Below are positions 9,519 through 17,878 of a DNA stretch of 64,000 nt, piece by piece (the first letter of the stretch is position 1; each line of letters begins with the position of its first letter). The notes under the pieces are model-generated. The model had not been told where the DNA came from, did not search any database, and saw only the letters and a list, made by a program, of their open reading frames with translations. Source of the stretch: Pseudomonas pergaminensis (GTDB taxonomy: Bacteria; Pseudomonadota; Gammaproteobacteria; Pseudomonadales; Pseudomonadaceae); the NCBI RefSeq assembly GCF_024112395.2, contig NZ_CP078013.2:4030001-4094000 (forward strand). The letters run 5' to 3'. A program made the translations under genes and the position numbers.

Positions 9519-9522
9519 TCAA

Positions 9523-11799
9523 TCACGGCCGCCCCCCAGAAACAGGAATCGCCTTCTCCACCGAAGGCAACTGCGGCGCCTGCACATCCGGCATCGCCCA
9601 ACTATGCTCGGGCTGCAACCCCCCTTGCGCCCTGCGCATAAACTCATACCGATTCAACGTAATACTACGCCCCGCCCCACTGTCCCGAATAATGTACGGC
9701 CGCAAAAACACCATCAGGTTGGTCTTGTTCACACTGCGCTTCTCATTGCGAAACAACGCCCCCAACCCCGGAATGTCCGACAACCACGGCACCGCATCAT
9801 TACTCTGGCTATAGCCATCCTGCAGCAACCCACCAAGCACCATGATTTGCCCGTCATCGAGCAAAATACTGGTATCGATCGCCCGCTTGTTGGTCACCGT
9901 CCCCGCCTCCACCGAGGCCCGCGCATCTACGGTGCTGACCTCTTGGTAAATATCCAGCTTCACCGTGCCACCCTCGGAAATCTGCGGCCGCACATTCAGC
10001 TTGAGCCCCACCTCTTCACGCTGCACCGTCTGGAACGGGTTATTGCTGGTCCCCCCGCCACCGGTCACGTAGCTGCCGGTGACAAACGGGATGGTCTGGC
10101 CGACAAAAATACTCGCCGCCTCGTTGTCCAGGGTCAGCAGGTTAGGCGTGGACAATACGTTGGTGCCACCCTTGCTCTTCAACGCACGGGCCAACACCTT
10201 GAGGTCGAGCACCTTGCCAATACCGGGAATGTCCACCGTGCCGTTGACCAGCCCCACGTTCAGGCCCTTGGGCAAAACGTCGATGCTGGTCTTGCTGGTC
10301 GGCGTGCTGTTCACCCCGCTGCCGCCCAGGTTGACCCCGCCGAAACCGCCCTTGCCGCCCAGGTTGCCGGCCTGCCACTGCACGCCAAACTCAGTGGCAT
10401 CGTCTTCCCCGACTTCCACGATCAGGCTCTCGATCACCACCTGGGCGCGGCGCTGGTCGAGCATGTCGATGACTTCGCGCAGGTTGCGGTACAGCGGGTC
10501 CGGTGCGGAGATCAGCAAGGTGTTGGTGGTGGCGTCCGCCTGGATAGTCACGCCGCCGGCACTGAACGCGGTGTCCTGATTCTCGTTGTTGGCGCCATTG
10601 GGGCTGGTCGTCGAACCAGGGGCCTGGCCATAGCCCGACTGCACACCGCTGCCGGTGGGTGTGCCGCTGCTGTTTTGCGCAGTGCTGGTGCCTTGGCTGT
10701 TCTTGCCATTGCCGCCCATGGCGCTGAGTTTGCCGCGTGCGTCATCGCTCACGCCAGAATCACTTTCGCCGGTGAGCAAGCCGCGCAGTGACTGGGCCAG
10801 CTTGCCCGCCTGGGCGTTGCGCAGGTACACCACGTGCATGTTGCTGGGGTTGCTCTGGGCATTGTCGAGCTTGTAGATCAGGTTGCGGGCCAGCTCGGTG
10901 CGCTCGGGGCTGCCGGAGCGGATGATGATCGAGTTGGAACGCGGGTCGCCGATCACATTGATCTTCTGGGTCTGGTCGGCGCCCTGGGTTTCCAGCAGCT
11001 CGGAGACCATGGCGGCGATGTCCACGGCAATGCCGTTTTGCACCATCACTACGTCGGTGTCGATGGCGCTGGGGGTGTCGATGCCGTTGATGATCTGCGC
11101 CACCCGCGCGAGGTTTTCCGCGTAGTCGGTGATCACGATGCTGTTATTGCCGGGGTAGGCATTGATCGGGTTGTTCGGCGACACGATGGGGCGCAGCACC
11201 GGGATCAGGTTGACCGCGTTTTCATATTGCAGGCGAAAGGTGCGGGTCTGCATGCCGCTGCTGCCAGCGCTGTAGATCGGCCCGCCGAGCAACTTGGCAT
11301 CGGCTTCGGGCACCACCTGGGCCACGCCACCCACATCGACCACGCTGAAGCCCTGCATGCGCAGCGCCGCCAGCAGCATGTCGTAGGCCTGATGCGCCGG
11401 CACCTGGCCTTCGCTGACCAAAGTAAGGTTGCCCTTCACACGCGGGTCCACCAAAAATTGCTGGCCCGTGGCGCGGGACAGCGCGCGCACCACCGCCTGG
11501 ATATCGGCATCGACAAAGTTGAGCTGCACCGGCTGGTCGCCCAGCGGGTTGCGCGCCTTGACCGCCGCCGGGGCGTGGCCGCGTGCGCTGTTGGTGACCC
11601 GATGCTGGACGGGCGGCTTGGGTGCCGGTTCGCGCTGGCGATCGAGCAAGGTTTCGCCGCTGCGGCGGGTTTCCGCCAGGGGTTGGCCGAGTTCACTGTC
11701 CACCAGCAACGGCTTGGCCGGCTCCTGGCTGCTGCACGCACTCAGGGCTAGCACCAGCAGCGGCGCGACCAGACGAAACGGGGGGACTGACCACTTCAT
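9523..11799 (-). CDS. hxcQ: Type II secretion outer-membrane liposecretin GspD (HxcQ)
   Basis: 758 aa. The signal sequence ends LALSAC with the lipid-receiving Cys at residue 22 and Ser at +2, so it is a lipoprotein. N0 domain at about 90-165 (VQLNFVDADIQAVVRALS), N1-N3 repeats follow, a Gly/Ser/Asn-rich linker interrupts N3 (about 350-400), and the secretin barrel occupies the C-terminal third (VPWLSDIPGLGALFR). It forms the outer-membrane channel. P. aeruginosa HxcQ is known as a liposecretin that pilots itself to the outer membrane by its lipid, and this protein has the same feature. Starts inside the end of hxcZ (4-bp ATGA overlap). Confidence 0.95.
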   Translation of the reverse strand: MKWSVPPFRLVAPLLVLALSACSSQEPAKPLLVDSELGQPLAETRRSGETLLDRQREPAPKPPVQHRVTNSARGHAPAAVKARNPLGDQPVQLNFVDADIQAVVRALSRATGQQFLVDPRVKGNLTLVSEGQVPAHQAYDMLLAALRMQGFSVVDVGGVAQVVPEADAKLLGGPIYSAGSSGMQTRTFRLQYENAVNLIPVLRPIVSPNNPINAYPGNNSIVITDYAENLARVAQIINGIDTPSAIDTDVVMVQNGIAVDIAAMVSELLETQGADQTQKINVIGDPRSNSIIIRSGSPERTELARNLIYKLDNAQSNPSNMHVVYLRNAQAGKLAQSLRGLLTGESDSGVSDDARGKLSAMGGNGKNSQGTSTAQNSSGTPTGSGVQSGYGQAPGSTTSPNGANNENQDTAFSAGGVTIQADATTNTLLISAPDPLYRNLREVIDMLDQRRAQVVIESLIVEVGEDDATEFGVQWQAGNLGGKGGFGGVNLGGSGVNSTPTSKTSIDVLPKGLNVGLVNGTVDIPGIGKVLDLKVLARALKSKGGTNVLSTPNLLTLDNEAASIFVGQTIPFVTGSYVTGGGGTSNNPFQTVQREEVGLKLNVRPQISEGGTVKLDIYQEVSTVDARASVEAGTVTNKRAIDTSILLDDGQIMVLGGLLQDGYSQSNDAVPWLSDIPGLGALFRNEKRSVNKTNLMVFLRPYIIRDSGAGRSITLNRYEFMRRAQGGLQPEHSWAMPDVQAPQLPSVEKAIPVSGGRP

Positions 11800-12308
11800 G
11801 AAGCTTCCTTAGCGCCAAGCGCCTGATCCATGCGAACGGTCCCGGACACAGTGCCGGCCGCGTTGTCGACGGTGTCGAGGGCGCGCTGCAAACGCGCCTC
11901 GGACACCTCCAGGGAAAACGAGCGGGCATTGCCCAGCAGCCAGCCCACCACCGCGTCGGCCGGGGCGTTGTCGAACGTCAGGCTCCAGCCACCAGGTGCC
12001 AGCGCCTGCAAGTGGTAGTGGCCTCGCAGGCCGGCACTATCGAGGGCCTGGCGCAGTGCGGTTTCGTTACCCGGCCGGGGCGCGGCGACATCCTGCAACA
12101 GCACCTGCAAGGCTTCGGCCTGGGCACGCAACTTGGGGGTTTCGGCCTGCCAGTAATCGATCTTCTTTAGCGCGGGCGCCACCAGCACCAGCCAGGTCAA
12201 CAGGCTCGCTAAAACCAGGCCGGCAGCGCCGAGCATGCGTTTCTCGCGCAGGGCCAGGCCACGCCAGAACACCTGGGCCTGGCTGCGCAGTCGTTGGATT
12301 TTATTCAT
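11796..12308 (-). CDS. hxcZ: Type II secretion protein GspM (HxcZ)
   Basis: 170 aa. A short cytoplasmic N-terminus (MNKIQRLRSQAQVFWRGLALREKRM is the basic lead-in; core motif LREKRML) precedes one membrane helix (about 31-48, AGLVLASLLTWLVLVAPAL) and a periplasmic ferredoxin-like domain, the GspM plan. GspM partners GspL in the inner-membrane platform. Start 12308 overlaps the end of hxcY by 8 bp; a longer upstream frame has no support. Confidence 0.88.
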   Translation of the reverse strand: MNKIQRLRSQAQVFWRGLALREKRMLGAAGLVLASLLTWLVLVAPALKKIDYWQAETPKLRAQAEALQVLLQDVAAPRPGNETALRQALDSAGLRGHYHLQALAPGGWSLTFDNAPADAVVGWLLGNARSFSLEVSEARLQRALDTVDNAAGTVSGTVRMDQALGAKEAS

Positions 12309-13359
12309 CAGCGGCCCCTGGCTTTTCCGCCGCCGGCGCCGGGGCGATGGTCCAACCGTGCTCATCGCGGCTGGCGGCAAAGCCGGCCTGGGCCAACGCC
12401 GCCTGCCATTCACCTTCGGCCGTCGGGTTGCGACTGTCAGCCAATAGCTCGACGTGCAGGCGCCCCTGCTCATAACTCACGTTGTCGACGCTGCCGACCA
12501 TGAACGGCAGGTGGCTGCCCGCCAGTTGCAACAAGCGGGTGAAGCGTTGTCCGGGGTCGTCCGCCGCGCCGCTCTGGCGTGCGGCCAATTGCTGACGCAC
12601 CTGCTGCAAGGGGTTGAGCACCACCGGCAATTCGGGGAACGCCTGGCGCACTTGCTGGCTCATCAACGCCTTGAGTCGCTGGCCTTCTTCCACTTGGCGT
12701 GCGGCGTACAGGTTGAGTCCCAGGGTCCAGATGGCCACGGCCAGCGCCACACAGGCCAGCGCCCTGCCCCAGCCGCCAGTCGATGGCGGGTTGAGGCGAC
12801 CGTGCAACCCCCAGGCAGGCACCGGCCCACTCCACCGCTGGGCCGCCTCCACCAGCGGCACCTCCAACGCCTGCACGCCCAACGGGTGCACCGCGCCTTG
12901 CTGCAGGCTCTCACGTGTCAACAGATAGCCTTCATCCAACGCCGCTGCGCCCACCGGCAAGGCATAGGGCGCCGGGTACAGGCCGCGCAACTTGAGTGGC
13001 AATTGCGCCAACCGCTCCAGCCCGGCCTTGGGCACCCAGGCCACTTGCACGCGGCCATCGCTCTCACGCGGGCCGTGGGCCACCTGCATCTGCTCCACCG
13101 GGCCGAGGATCAGCGCCTGCGCCGCACAGGCCACGGCGGCCGCTGTCTTCGCCGCCGGCAATGGCGGCAGCTCCAGGCTGGTGAGCAGGCTGTCACGGGG
13201 ATGCAGGAAACAGTCTGCCGCCTGGCGCGATTTACCCAGTTGCGCCAGGCTCTGAGAGCCCTCTTCAACGACCACGCCACGCTCCAGCCAGGCAAACCTG
13301 ACCAGGCTTTCGGCGCTCAATTGATCCAGTGGCGGCAGGCCAATGCGCAAGCGTTTCAT
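12301..13359 (-). CDS. hxcY: Type II secretion protein GspL (HxcY)
   Basis: 352 aa. The N-terminal ~190 residues are a cytoplasmic actin-like domain that in GspL binds the GspE ATPase. One membrane helix follows (about 217-233, ALACVALAVAIWTLGLNLYA) and then a periplasmic domain ending in a Pro/Ala-rich tail. Identity rests mainly on architecture and on its place between GspK and GspM, the universal gspKLM order. Its ATG overlaps the hxcX stop by 4 bp. Confidence 0.88.
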   Translation of the reverse strand: MKRLRIGLPPLDQLSAESLVRFAWLERGVVVEEGSQSLAQLGKSRQAADCFLHPRDSLLTSLELPPLPAAKTAAAVACAAQALILGPVEQMQVAHGPRESDGRVQVAWVPKAGLERLAQLPLKLRGLYPAPYALPVGAAALDEGYLLTRESLQQGAVHPLGVQALEVPLVEAAQRWSGPVPAWGLHGRLNPPSTGGWGRALACVALAVAIWTLGLNLYAARQVEEGQRLKALMSQQVRQAFPELPVVLNPLQQVRQQLAARQSGAADDPGQRFTRLLQLAGSHLPFMVGSVDNVSYEQGRLHVELLADSRNPTAEGEWQAALAQAGFAASRDEHGWTIAPAPAAEKPGAADE

Positions 13360-14225
13360 ACACCCACCCGCGACCAGATCACCCGTGGCTGACGGTCTTC
13401 AGGGCGGTGCAACAAGGCGTCGAGGGCGACCCGGCGTTGTTCGCGACGCGCCTGGCCCTGCACGCGAAACCACTCGCTGGTAATGCCCACCTGCACCGAC
13501 TCCACCGCCACCTGGGGCAAGTGCAGACGGTTGACGAAATCCCCACGGTTGATAAACCACTGCCCACTGTCACGCTCGGCCACCAGCCCATGGGCCTGGG
13601 ACAGACTCAGCTGAGGCACCACCGCGCTGAGCACTTCGGCGCTCGCGGTGTTGCCGTTGACCCAGGTCGGGCCGGGCAGCACGCTGATATAGGCTTGCAT
13701 ACGCTGCAACACGACAGGGTCGAGGCCTTCGATGCCGCCCAGGTCATCCAGGTTGCGCAGCATCGGGTATTTGACGGGCGCTACATAAGACGCGATCACC
13801 CGCTGGCTGATGCGCCGACTCACCGCCGGATCAACACCGATCAGCCGGCACAGCCGCTCGAAACGCTGCAACTGTTCGGTGTCCACCTGCTGGCGATTGA
13901 CCAGGTTGCGCAGGTTGAACTTGCCCTGCTCATCCTCGATGCGCCCCTCGAAGGCGCCACGCTGGACCAGCGCCCAGGGCTGGTCAAGACGGGTCAGCAC
14001 GTCTTTCTGGCGCGCATCCCAGAGCAGCTGGCGGCTGCGCTCCAGGCCACCCTCCAATAGCCACTGGCCCTGGATACGCAACTGCTCGGCTTCCAGGCTG
14101 CGGGTGAATACGGTCTGGCGCGTGAGCATGGCGCCGGCCAGTACTGCCACCACCGCCGCGATCAGCAAGGCGCTGATAATCGCCATACCGCGCTGCTTCG
14201 CCGCTGGGGGCGAACACCCTTTCAT
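13356..14225 (-). CDS. hxcX: Type II secretion minor pseudopilin GspK (HxcX)
   Basis: 289 aa. The N-terminus is prepilin-like: a short leader KQRG followed by MAIISALLIAAVVAVLAGAM, the GspK variant of the pseudopilin helix. The large C-terminal alpha domain characteristic of GspK follows, including GDFVNRLHLPQV near the end. GspK caps the pseudopilus tip with GspI and GspJ. The start at 14225 lies 8 bp after the hxcT stop; a longer frame upstream would overlap hxcT and lacks a leader. Confidence 0.92.
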   Translation of the reverse strand: MKGCSPPAAKQRGMAIISALLIAAVVAVLAGAMLTRQTVFTRSLEAEQLRIQGQWLLEGGLERSRQLLWDARQKDVLTRLDQPWALVQRGAFEGRIEDEQGKFNLRNLVNRQQVDTEQLQRFERLCRLIGVDPAVSRRISQRVIASYVAPVKYPMLRNLDDLGGIEGLDPVVLQRMQAYISVLPGPTWVNGNTASAEVLSAVVPQLSLSQAHGLVAERDSGQWFINRGDFVNRLHLPQVAVESVQVGITSEWFRVQGQARREQRRVALDALLHRPEDRQPRVIWSRVGV

Positions 14226-14233
14226 GGCGCGCC

Positions 14234-14683
14234 TTACAGCTGCCAGGAGCCAATATCGGCATTCACGCCATCGCCATCCGGCTGGCCGTCGGCGCCGAGG
14301 GAGAACACATCCACCTCGCCATTGGCGCCTGGGTTGAGGTAGTGATAAGGGTGGCCCCACGGGTCATTGGGCAAGCGTTCCAGGTAGGCGCGCCAGGTGC
14401 TGTTCTTCGCATCCGCCGGGCGTTCCACCAGCACCTTCAAGCCCTGGTTCATGCTCGGGTAAGTGCCGTGGTCGAGGCGGTAGAGTTTCAGCGCCTGCAT
14501 CAACCCGCCGATGTCCTGTTTGGCCGCCGTGGCCCGCGCCTGGTCCGGACGGTCGAGAACCTTGGGCACCACCATGGCCGCCAGGATCCCGAGGATGACC
14601 ACCACCACCATGATCTCGATCAACGTAAAGCCACGCTGCCCGCGAGGGCCTGGCAACGGGGACGTTAGGCACGCGATATCCAT
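14234..14683 (-). CDS. hxcT: Type II secretion major pseudopilin GspG (HxcT)
   Basis: 149 aa. The prepilin peptidase site is RGQRG|FTLIEIMVVVVILGIL, and the C-terminus has the GspG calcium-site region (DPWGHPYHYLNPG, SLGADGQPDGDGVNADIGSW). It forms the pseudopilus shaft. Start 14683 is chosen because AAGGAA precedes it and the leader has normal length. First gene of the minus-strand hxc operon (T-X-Y-Z-Q-R-S), divergent from hxcV. Confidence 0.95.
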   Translation of the reverse strand: MDIACLTSPLPGPRGQRGFTLIEIMVVVVILGILAAMVVPKVLDRPDQARATAAKQDIGGLMQALKLYRLDHGTYPSMNQGLKVLVERPADAKNSTWRAYLERLPNDPWGHPYHYLNPGANGEVDVFSLGADGQPDGDGVNADIGSWQL

Positions 14684-14720
14684 CTCGACATTCCTTGGCT
14701 TGAGTGCAATTCGTGGCGCA

Positions 14721-14735
14721 GTGTTGCAAGAACAC
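14721..14735. promoter_or_regulatory. Palindrome GTGTT-N5-AACAC between hxcT and hxcV
   Basis: The perfect palindrome GTGTTGCAAGAACAC sits in the 148-bp divergent promoter region of the two hxc transcription units. It may be a regulator site; the protein is unknown. Confidence 0.3.
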
Positions 14736-14831
14736 ATGTCAGTCGTATTGAAAATCCTCGGGAGTTTCGGTCGCCAATCGGTCAACTGCCGGCGCTAGTC
14801 TGCGGGCCTGTTTCCAGGCTTTGAGAGCGCC

Positions 14832-15197
14832 ATGTACGGCTGTCGCAAGGAGCAAGGTTTTACCCTGATTGAAGTGCTGGTGGCGCTGGCGATCATCGCC
14901 GTGGCCATGGCCGCCGCCGTGCGCGTGGCCGGGCTGATGACCCAGAGCAACGGGCTGCTGCGGGACAAGTCGATCGCCTTGCTGGCGGCCCAGAGTCGAC
15001 TGGCGGAGTTGCGCCTGGAGGGACACCTGCGCAGCGGCCAGAAGACGTTCGAATGCGACCAGGGCCGCCTGAAACTGCGTTGCGAGCAGACCATCAACGC
15101 CGATGGCCGCGTGTTTCAGATCAACCTGCAGGTGCTCGACGCCAGTCGCGCAGCCCCGCCCCTGGCGCGCCTGGAAACCCAGGTCATGGCCGAGTGA
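14832..15197 (+). CDS. hxcV: Type II secretion minor pseudopilin GspI (HxcV)
   Basis: 121 aa. Leader MYGCRKEQG|FTLIEVLVALAIIAVAMAA is a canonical type II pseudopilin N-terminus, and the length and LRDKSIALLAAQSRLAELRL helix suit GspI. GspI nucleates the tip complex with GspJ and GspK. It is on the plus strand, divergent from hxcT, and its last 14 bp overlap the convergent hxcP. Confidence 0.9.
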   Translation: MYGCRKEQGFTLIEVLVALAIIAVAMAAAVRVAGLMTQSNGLLRDKSIALLAAQSRLAELRLEGHLRSGQKTFECDQGRLKLRCEQTINADGRVFQINLQVLDASRAAPPLARLETQVMAE

Positions 15198-15615
15198 GCA
15201 GCGGCAACGCCGGCCCTTGCGGCAACTTGTCGAGGTTGACGCGCAGCGTCTCGCCACCGCGCTCGATCTCCACGCCGTCGCCTTCGATGGCCGTCAGCCG
15301 CACGCCGGGGCTGAGCCGTTCACCCAGTAGAAAACTGCGCGGCGGGCCGCCATTCAGACTGAGGATCGCCACCGCCCCTCGCGCGCCTGCCAGCACCCCC
15401 GTGACCTTCACCTGCAGCGCCGTCGGCGCATTGGAAAACCACTGCAGCGCCGGGTTGTCGCTGCGCGCCGCCAGTGCCTGGGGCGCGGCTGGCGGTGTGT
15501 GGGATTCGGCGGTGGTCAGCAGCAGCGGCGTCCATACCGCCACGCCCGTCAGCGCGGCCAACATACCCAGCGCCTGCACTCCATGGGCCAGGGTGAAGCG
15601 AGGGATGAATGTCAT
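15184..15615 (-). CDS. hxcP: Type II secretion protein GspC, short form (HxcP)
   Basis: 143 aa. One N-terminal membrane helix (about 13-33) precedes a periplasmic HR domain (about 58-125; SLNGGPPRSFLLGERLSPGV) in which GspC contacts the secretin. It ends soon after: the PDZ or coiled-coil domain of longer GspC proteins is absent. AGGAGG-type Shine-Dalgarno precedes the ATG. It lies on the minus strand between hxcV and hxcU, both plus strand; the V-P-U-W order equals P. aeruginosa PA0680-PA0677. Confidence 0.85.
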   Translation of the reverse strand: MTFIPRFTLAHGVQALGMLAALTGVAVWTPLLLTTAESHTPPAAPQALAARSDNPALQWFSNAPTALQVKVTGVLAGARGAVAILSLNGGPPRSFLLGERLSPGVRLTAIEGDGVEIERGGETLRVNLDKLPQGPALPLLTRP

Positions 15616-15708
15616 GGGCAGGACCTCCTGTTTGTCCGTCGCACCAGCCTACAGGTCAATTCGCACGCTTTTATTTCACACACTCCCCAGTTCTCCAGGT
15701 GGTCACCG

Positions 15709-16161
15709 ATGAAACAGCAAGGCTTCACCCTGATCGAGCTGATGGTGGTGCTGGTGATCATCGGTATCGCCAGCGCCGCCATCAGCCTCACGATCAAACC
15801 CGACCCGTTGCACCTGCTGCGCAAGGACGCCGAGCGCTTGAGCCAACTGCTGCAAGTCGCCCAGGCCGAAGCCCACGCCGACGGCCGCCCCATCACCTGG
15901 CGCGCGGATGCCAAAGGGTTTCGCTTTAACCGCCAACGGGACGACGGCCAGGGCATCGAAACGTTTACAAACGACGATCAACTGCGCCCGCGCCTCTGGG
16001 ACAGCACGCCGATGAACATCAGCATCGAACCCCGACAAACCCTGGTGCTCAACGCCGAATGGATCAACCCGCCGCTGCGCGTGGTGCTGTCCGACGGCCA
16101 ACACAGCCTCAGCCTGCAACGCGACGCCGCCGGCCTGATGCGCGTGGTCAGCCAACCATGA
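15709..16161 (+). CDS. hxcU: Type II secretion minor pseudopilin GspH (HxcU)
   Basis: 150 aa. Prepilin site MKQQG|FTLIELMVVLVIIGIAS is followed by a helix (DAERLSQLLQVAQAEAHADG) and the beta domain of GspH. The start at 15709 is set by the short leader. Overlaps hxcW by 4 bp (ATGA), so the two are co-translated. Confidence 0.92.
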   Translation: MKQQGFTLIELMVVLVIIGIASAAISLTIKPDPLHLLRKDAERLSQLLQVAQAEAHADGRPITWRADAKGFRFNRQRDDGQGIETFTNDDQLRPRLWDSTPMNISIEPRQTLVLNAEWINPPLRVVLSDGQHSLSLQRDAAGLMRVVSQP

Positions 16162-16754
16162 ACAGGTCCCAGCAAGGCTTCACCCTGATCGAAGTGATGG
16201 TGGCGATCATGCTCATGGCGGTGGTCAGCCTGATCGCCTGGCGTGGGCTCGACAGCGTGACCCGGGCGGATCAGCATTTGCAGGCGAGCTCCGAGCAGAC
16301 CGAGGTATTGCTGCGTGCGCTGAACCAGATGCAACGGGACATCAGCCTGCGCGCCCGTGTCGAACTGACGCCCACGGACACGGCACAAACGGAAGGCCTG
16401 GCCGCCGTGACCGTGCGCAGCTCCGACAGCAAAGGCTTTCGCCTCGACGTGATCCGCAGCGCCCCCATGGCAGGCGATGGCCTGCAACGGGTACGTTGGT
16501 GGCTCAAGGGCGACGCACTGTATCGCGCCGCCGCCCCGGCGCGGGATCGCTACCCCCTGCCGGCAGCGAAGGACGGCGTAGTGGTGCTGACCGGCGTCAG
16601 TGACTTGCAGGTACGGGTGTGGGAAGCAGAAAAAGGCTGGCGGCAGCTGAGCGGGAATCGACGCGAAGACCCGGTGGGACTGGAGATCAGCCTGGTGCGA
16701 CAGACGCCGCAGGGGGTAGAAAAATACCGGCAGGTCGTGGGGCCGTTGAAGTAG
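16158..16754 (+). CDS. hxcW: Type II secretion minor pseudopilin GspJ (HxcW)
   Basis: 198 aa. Leader MNRSQQG|FTLIEVMVAIMLMAVVSLIAW is a pseudopilin signal. The globular domain has GspJ features: WWLKGDALYRAAAPARDR, then GVSDLQVRVWEAEKGW. It belongs to the pseudopilus tip. Last plus-strand hxc gene; a broken HTH fragment and vreR follow on the other strand. Confidence 0.92.
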   Translation: MNRSQQGFTLIEVMVAIMLMAVVSLIAWRGLDSVTRADQHLQASSEQTEVLLRALNQMQRDISLRARVELTPTDTAQTEGLAAVTVRSSDSKGFRLDVIRSAPMAGDGLQRVRWWLKGDALYRAAAPARDRYPLPAAKDGVVVLTGVSDLQVRVWEAEKGWRQLSGNRREDPVGLEISLVRQTPQGVEKYRQVVGPLK

Positions 16755-16782
16755 GGGCGGCCCCTTGGCCGTCCCGCCGCCG

Positions 16783-16905
16783 TCAACGTTCGCGCTGGCC
16801 TGTCTCAAGCCACGCTTTGTTGACACTCAAGGTTGTCGCCAGTTTTTCCATGCGCGCAACCGGCAGCCCGCGTGAAAACCAATTGTTGAGGCACGGGATG
16901 AACAA
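16783..16905 (-). pseudogene. Remnant of an XRE-family helix-turn-helix regulator (C-terminal end)
   Basis: A 41-codon frame just after vreR, without a start codon context, reads CLNNWFSRGLPVARMEKLAT then TLSVNKAWLETGQRER and stop. This matches the end of XRE/Cro-type HTH domains (pattern xxWFxRGxPxxxxxxKLAxxLxVxxxWLxxG). The frame is closed upstream by a stop at 16906-16908. Called a decayed fragment; recognised by pattern only. Confidence 0.45.
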
Positions 16906-16914
16906 TCAAGGCCT

Positions 16915-17841
16915 TCAACTCAACAACACCACCCCACCCGGCAACTCCGTACACTTGGCCCCGTACGCATCCCGAATCAACAACGCCACACCCGCCAGTT
17001 GCTGCAAACTGAACCGCGCTTGCACCCGGCGTTGGCCCAGTTGCTTATTCAACAGCACCAGCATGCCGGGGCGGTATCGGTTGATTTCATCCACCACCGT
17101 CGCCAGGGTGGCGTTGTTGAAGACCAGCACTTGCTCACGCCAGGCCACGACCGTTTGGGTGTCTACCGTCGTCACGTCGCTGACGCCGGCAGCGCCGTAG
17201 GTGAGCTGCCGGCCGCTGTCCAGGCGCACGCTGCGCCCGGCGATGTCCACCAGAAGTGAACCTTCGATGCAGGTGACGCACACGTTGTAGTCGGTATTGC
17301 GCAGGTTGAAGCGCGCCTGTGCCGCGCTTACCCAGCCTTCGCCGGCCTGGACCTTGAGCGGTTGTACCACGTGGGCGACCACTTCGACTTCGCCCTCGAG
17401 CAGCTCGATGCCCTGCCCCACCCGGCTGATGCGGGTCTGGGTGTTGAGTTCCAGGCTGATGCCGTCGCTCAGCAGGACTTGGCGTTGCTCGCCGACCTCG
17501 GTGCGGTAATCGGCGGTGAGCCCGGCAAAGCCACCCGGTACGCCGACGCGAACCATTACCACAGCGGCAGAGGCGGCGATCGCACCGCCCAGGAAGGCAC
17601 GCCGGCCAAAGCTGCGCGGTTGCGAGACGTGCTCCAGCGCAGGCGCCACGTGCTGCCACAGCGTCTTGGCCTGCTCGAATGCCTGGGCATGTTCCGGGCT
17701 TTGTGCGCACCAGGCCTTGAGGGCCTTGGCATCGGCCACGGTGGCGCGGCCCGAGGTCAGCAGGACCAGCCAATCGCGGGCTTCATCGTGCAGGGGGCTG
17801 GCGGCGGATTGCCGGGCGGTGGAGAGGCTAAAAATATTCAA
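16915..17841 (-). CDS. vreR: FecR-family anti-sigma regulator (VreR)
   Basis: 308 aa. An N-terminal cytoplasmic anti-sigma domain (about 15-75: ARDWLVLLTSGRAT, LKAWCAQSPEHAQAFEQA) precedes a membrane helix at about 82-100 after Arg-Arg 80-81, a periplasmic FecR domain (about 110-215) and a C-terminal STN-like segment (about 245-305). Such proteins hold an ECF sigma factor until a periplasmic signal triggers proteolysis. Directly downstream of vreI (37-bp gap) and next to hxc, as PA0676 in P. aeruginosa. Confidence 0.9.
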   Translation of the reverse strand: MNIFSLSTARQSAASPLHDEARDWLVLLTSGRATVADAKALKAWCAQSPEHAQAFEQAKTLWQHVAPALEHVSQPRSFGRRAFLGGAIAASAAVVMVRVGVPGGFAGLTADYRTEVGEQRQVLLSDGISLELNTQTRISRVGQGIELLEGEVEVVAHVVQPLKVQAGEGWVSAAQARFNLRNTDYNVCVTCIEGSLLVDIAGRSVRLDSGRQLTYGAAGVSDVTTVDTQTVVAWREQVLVFNNATLATVVDEINRYRPGMLVLLNKQLGQRRVQARFSLQQLAGVALLIRDAYGAKCTELPGGVVLLS

Positions 17842-17878
17842 GCGCGCACGTACTCACGGATTTATCAGGGACTCGACA

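Larger units (their letters stand above)
8694..9522. other. 829-bp non-coding repeat block splitting hxcQ from hxcR
   Basis: The stretch contains two inverted copies of a ~270-bp structured repeat (8717-8988 and 9246-9518) flanking AAGATC/AAAGCA simple-sequence tracts and REP-like sequence (about 9066-9165). No gene is supported. A 303-codon stop-free frame crosses it on the minus strand but is only repeat sequence. Confidence 0.85.

Noticed and set aside
8690..9601. 303-codon minus-strand frame ending exactly at the hxcR ATG
   Set aside because: It is the translation of the inverted structured repeats plus the hxcQ 3' end, low-complexity and without family features. The overlap with the hxcR start might allow coupling but looks accidental.
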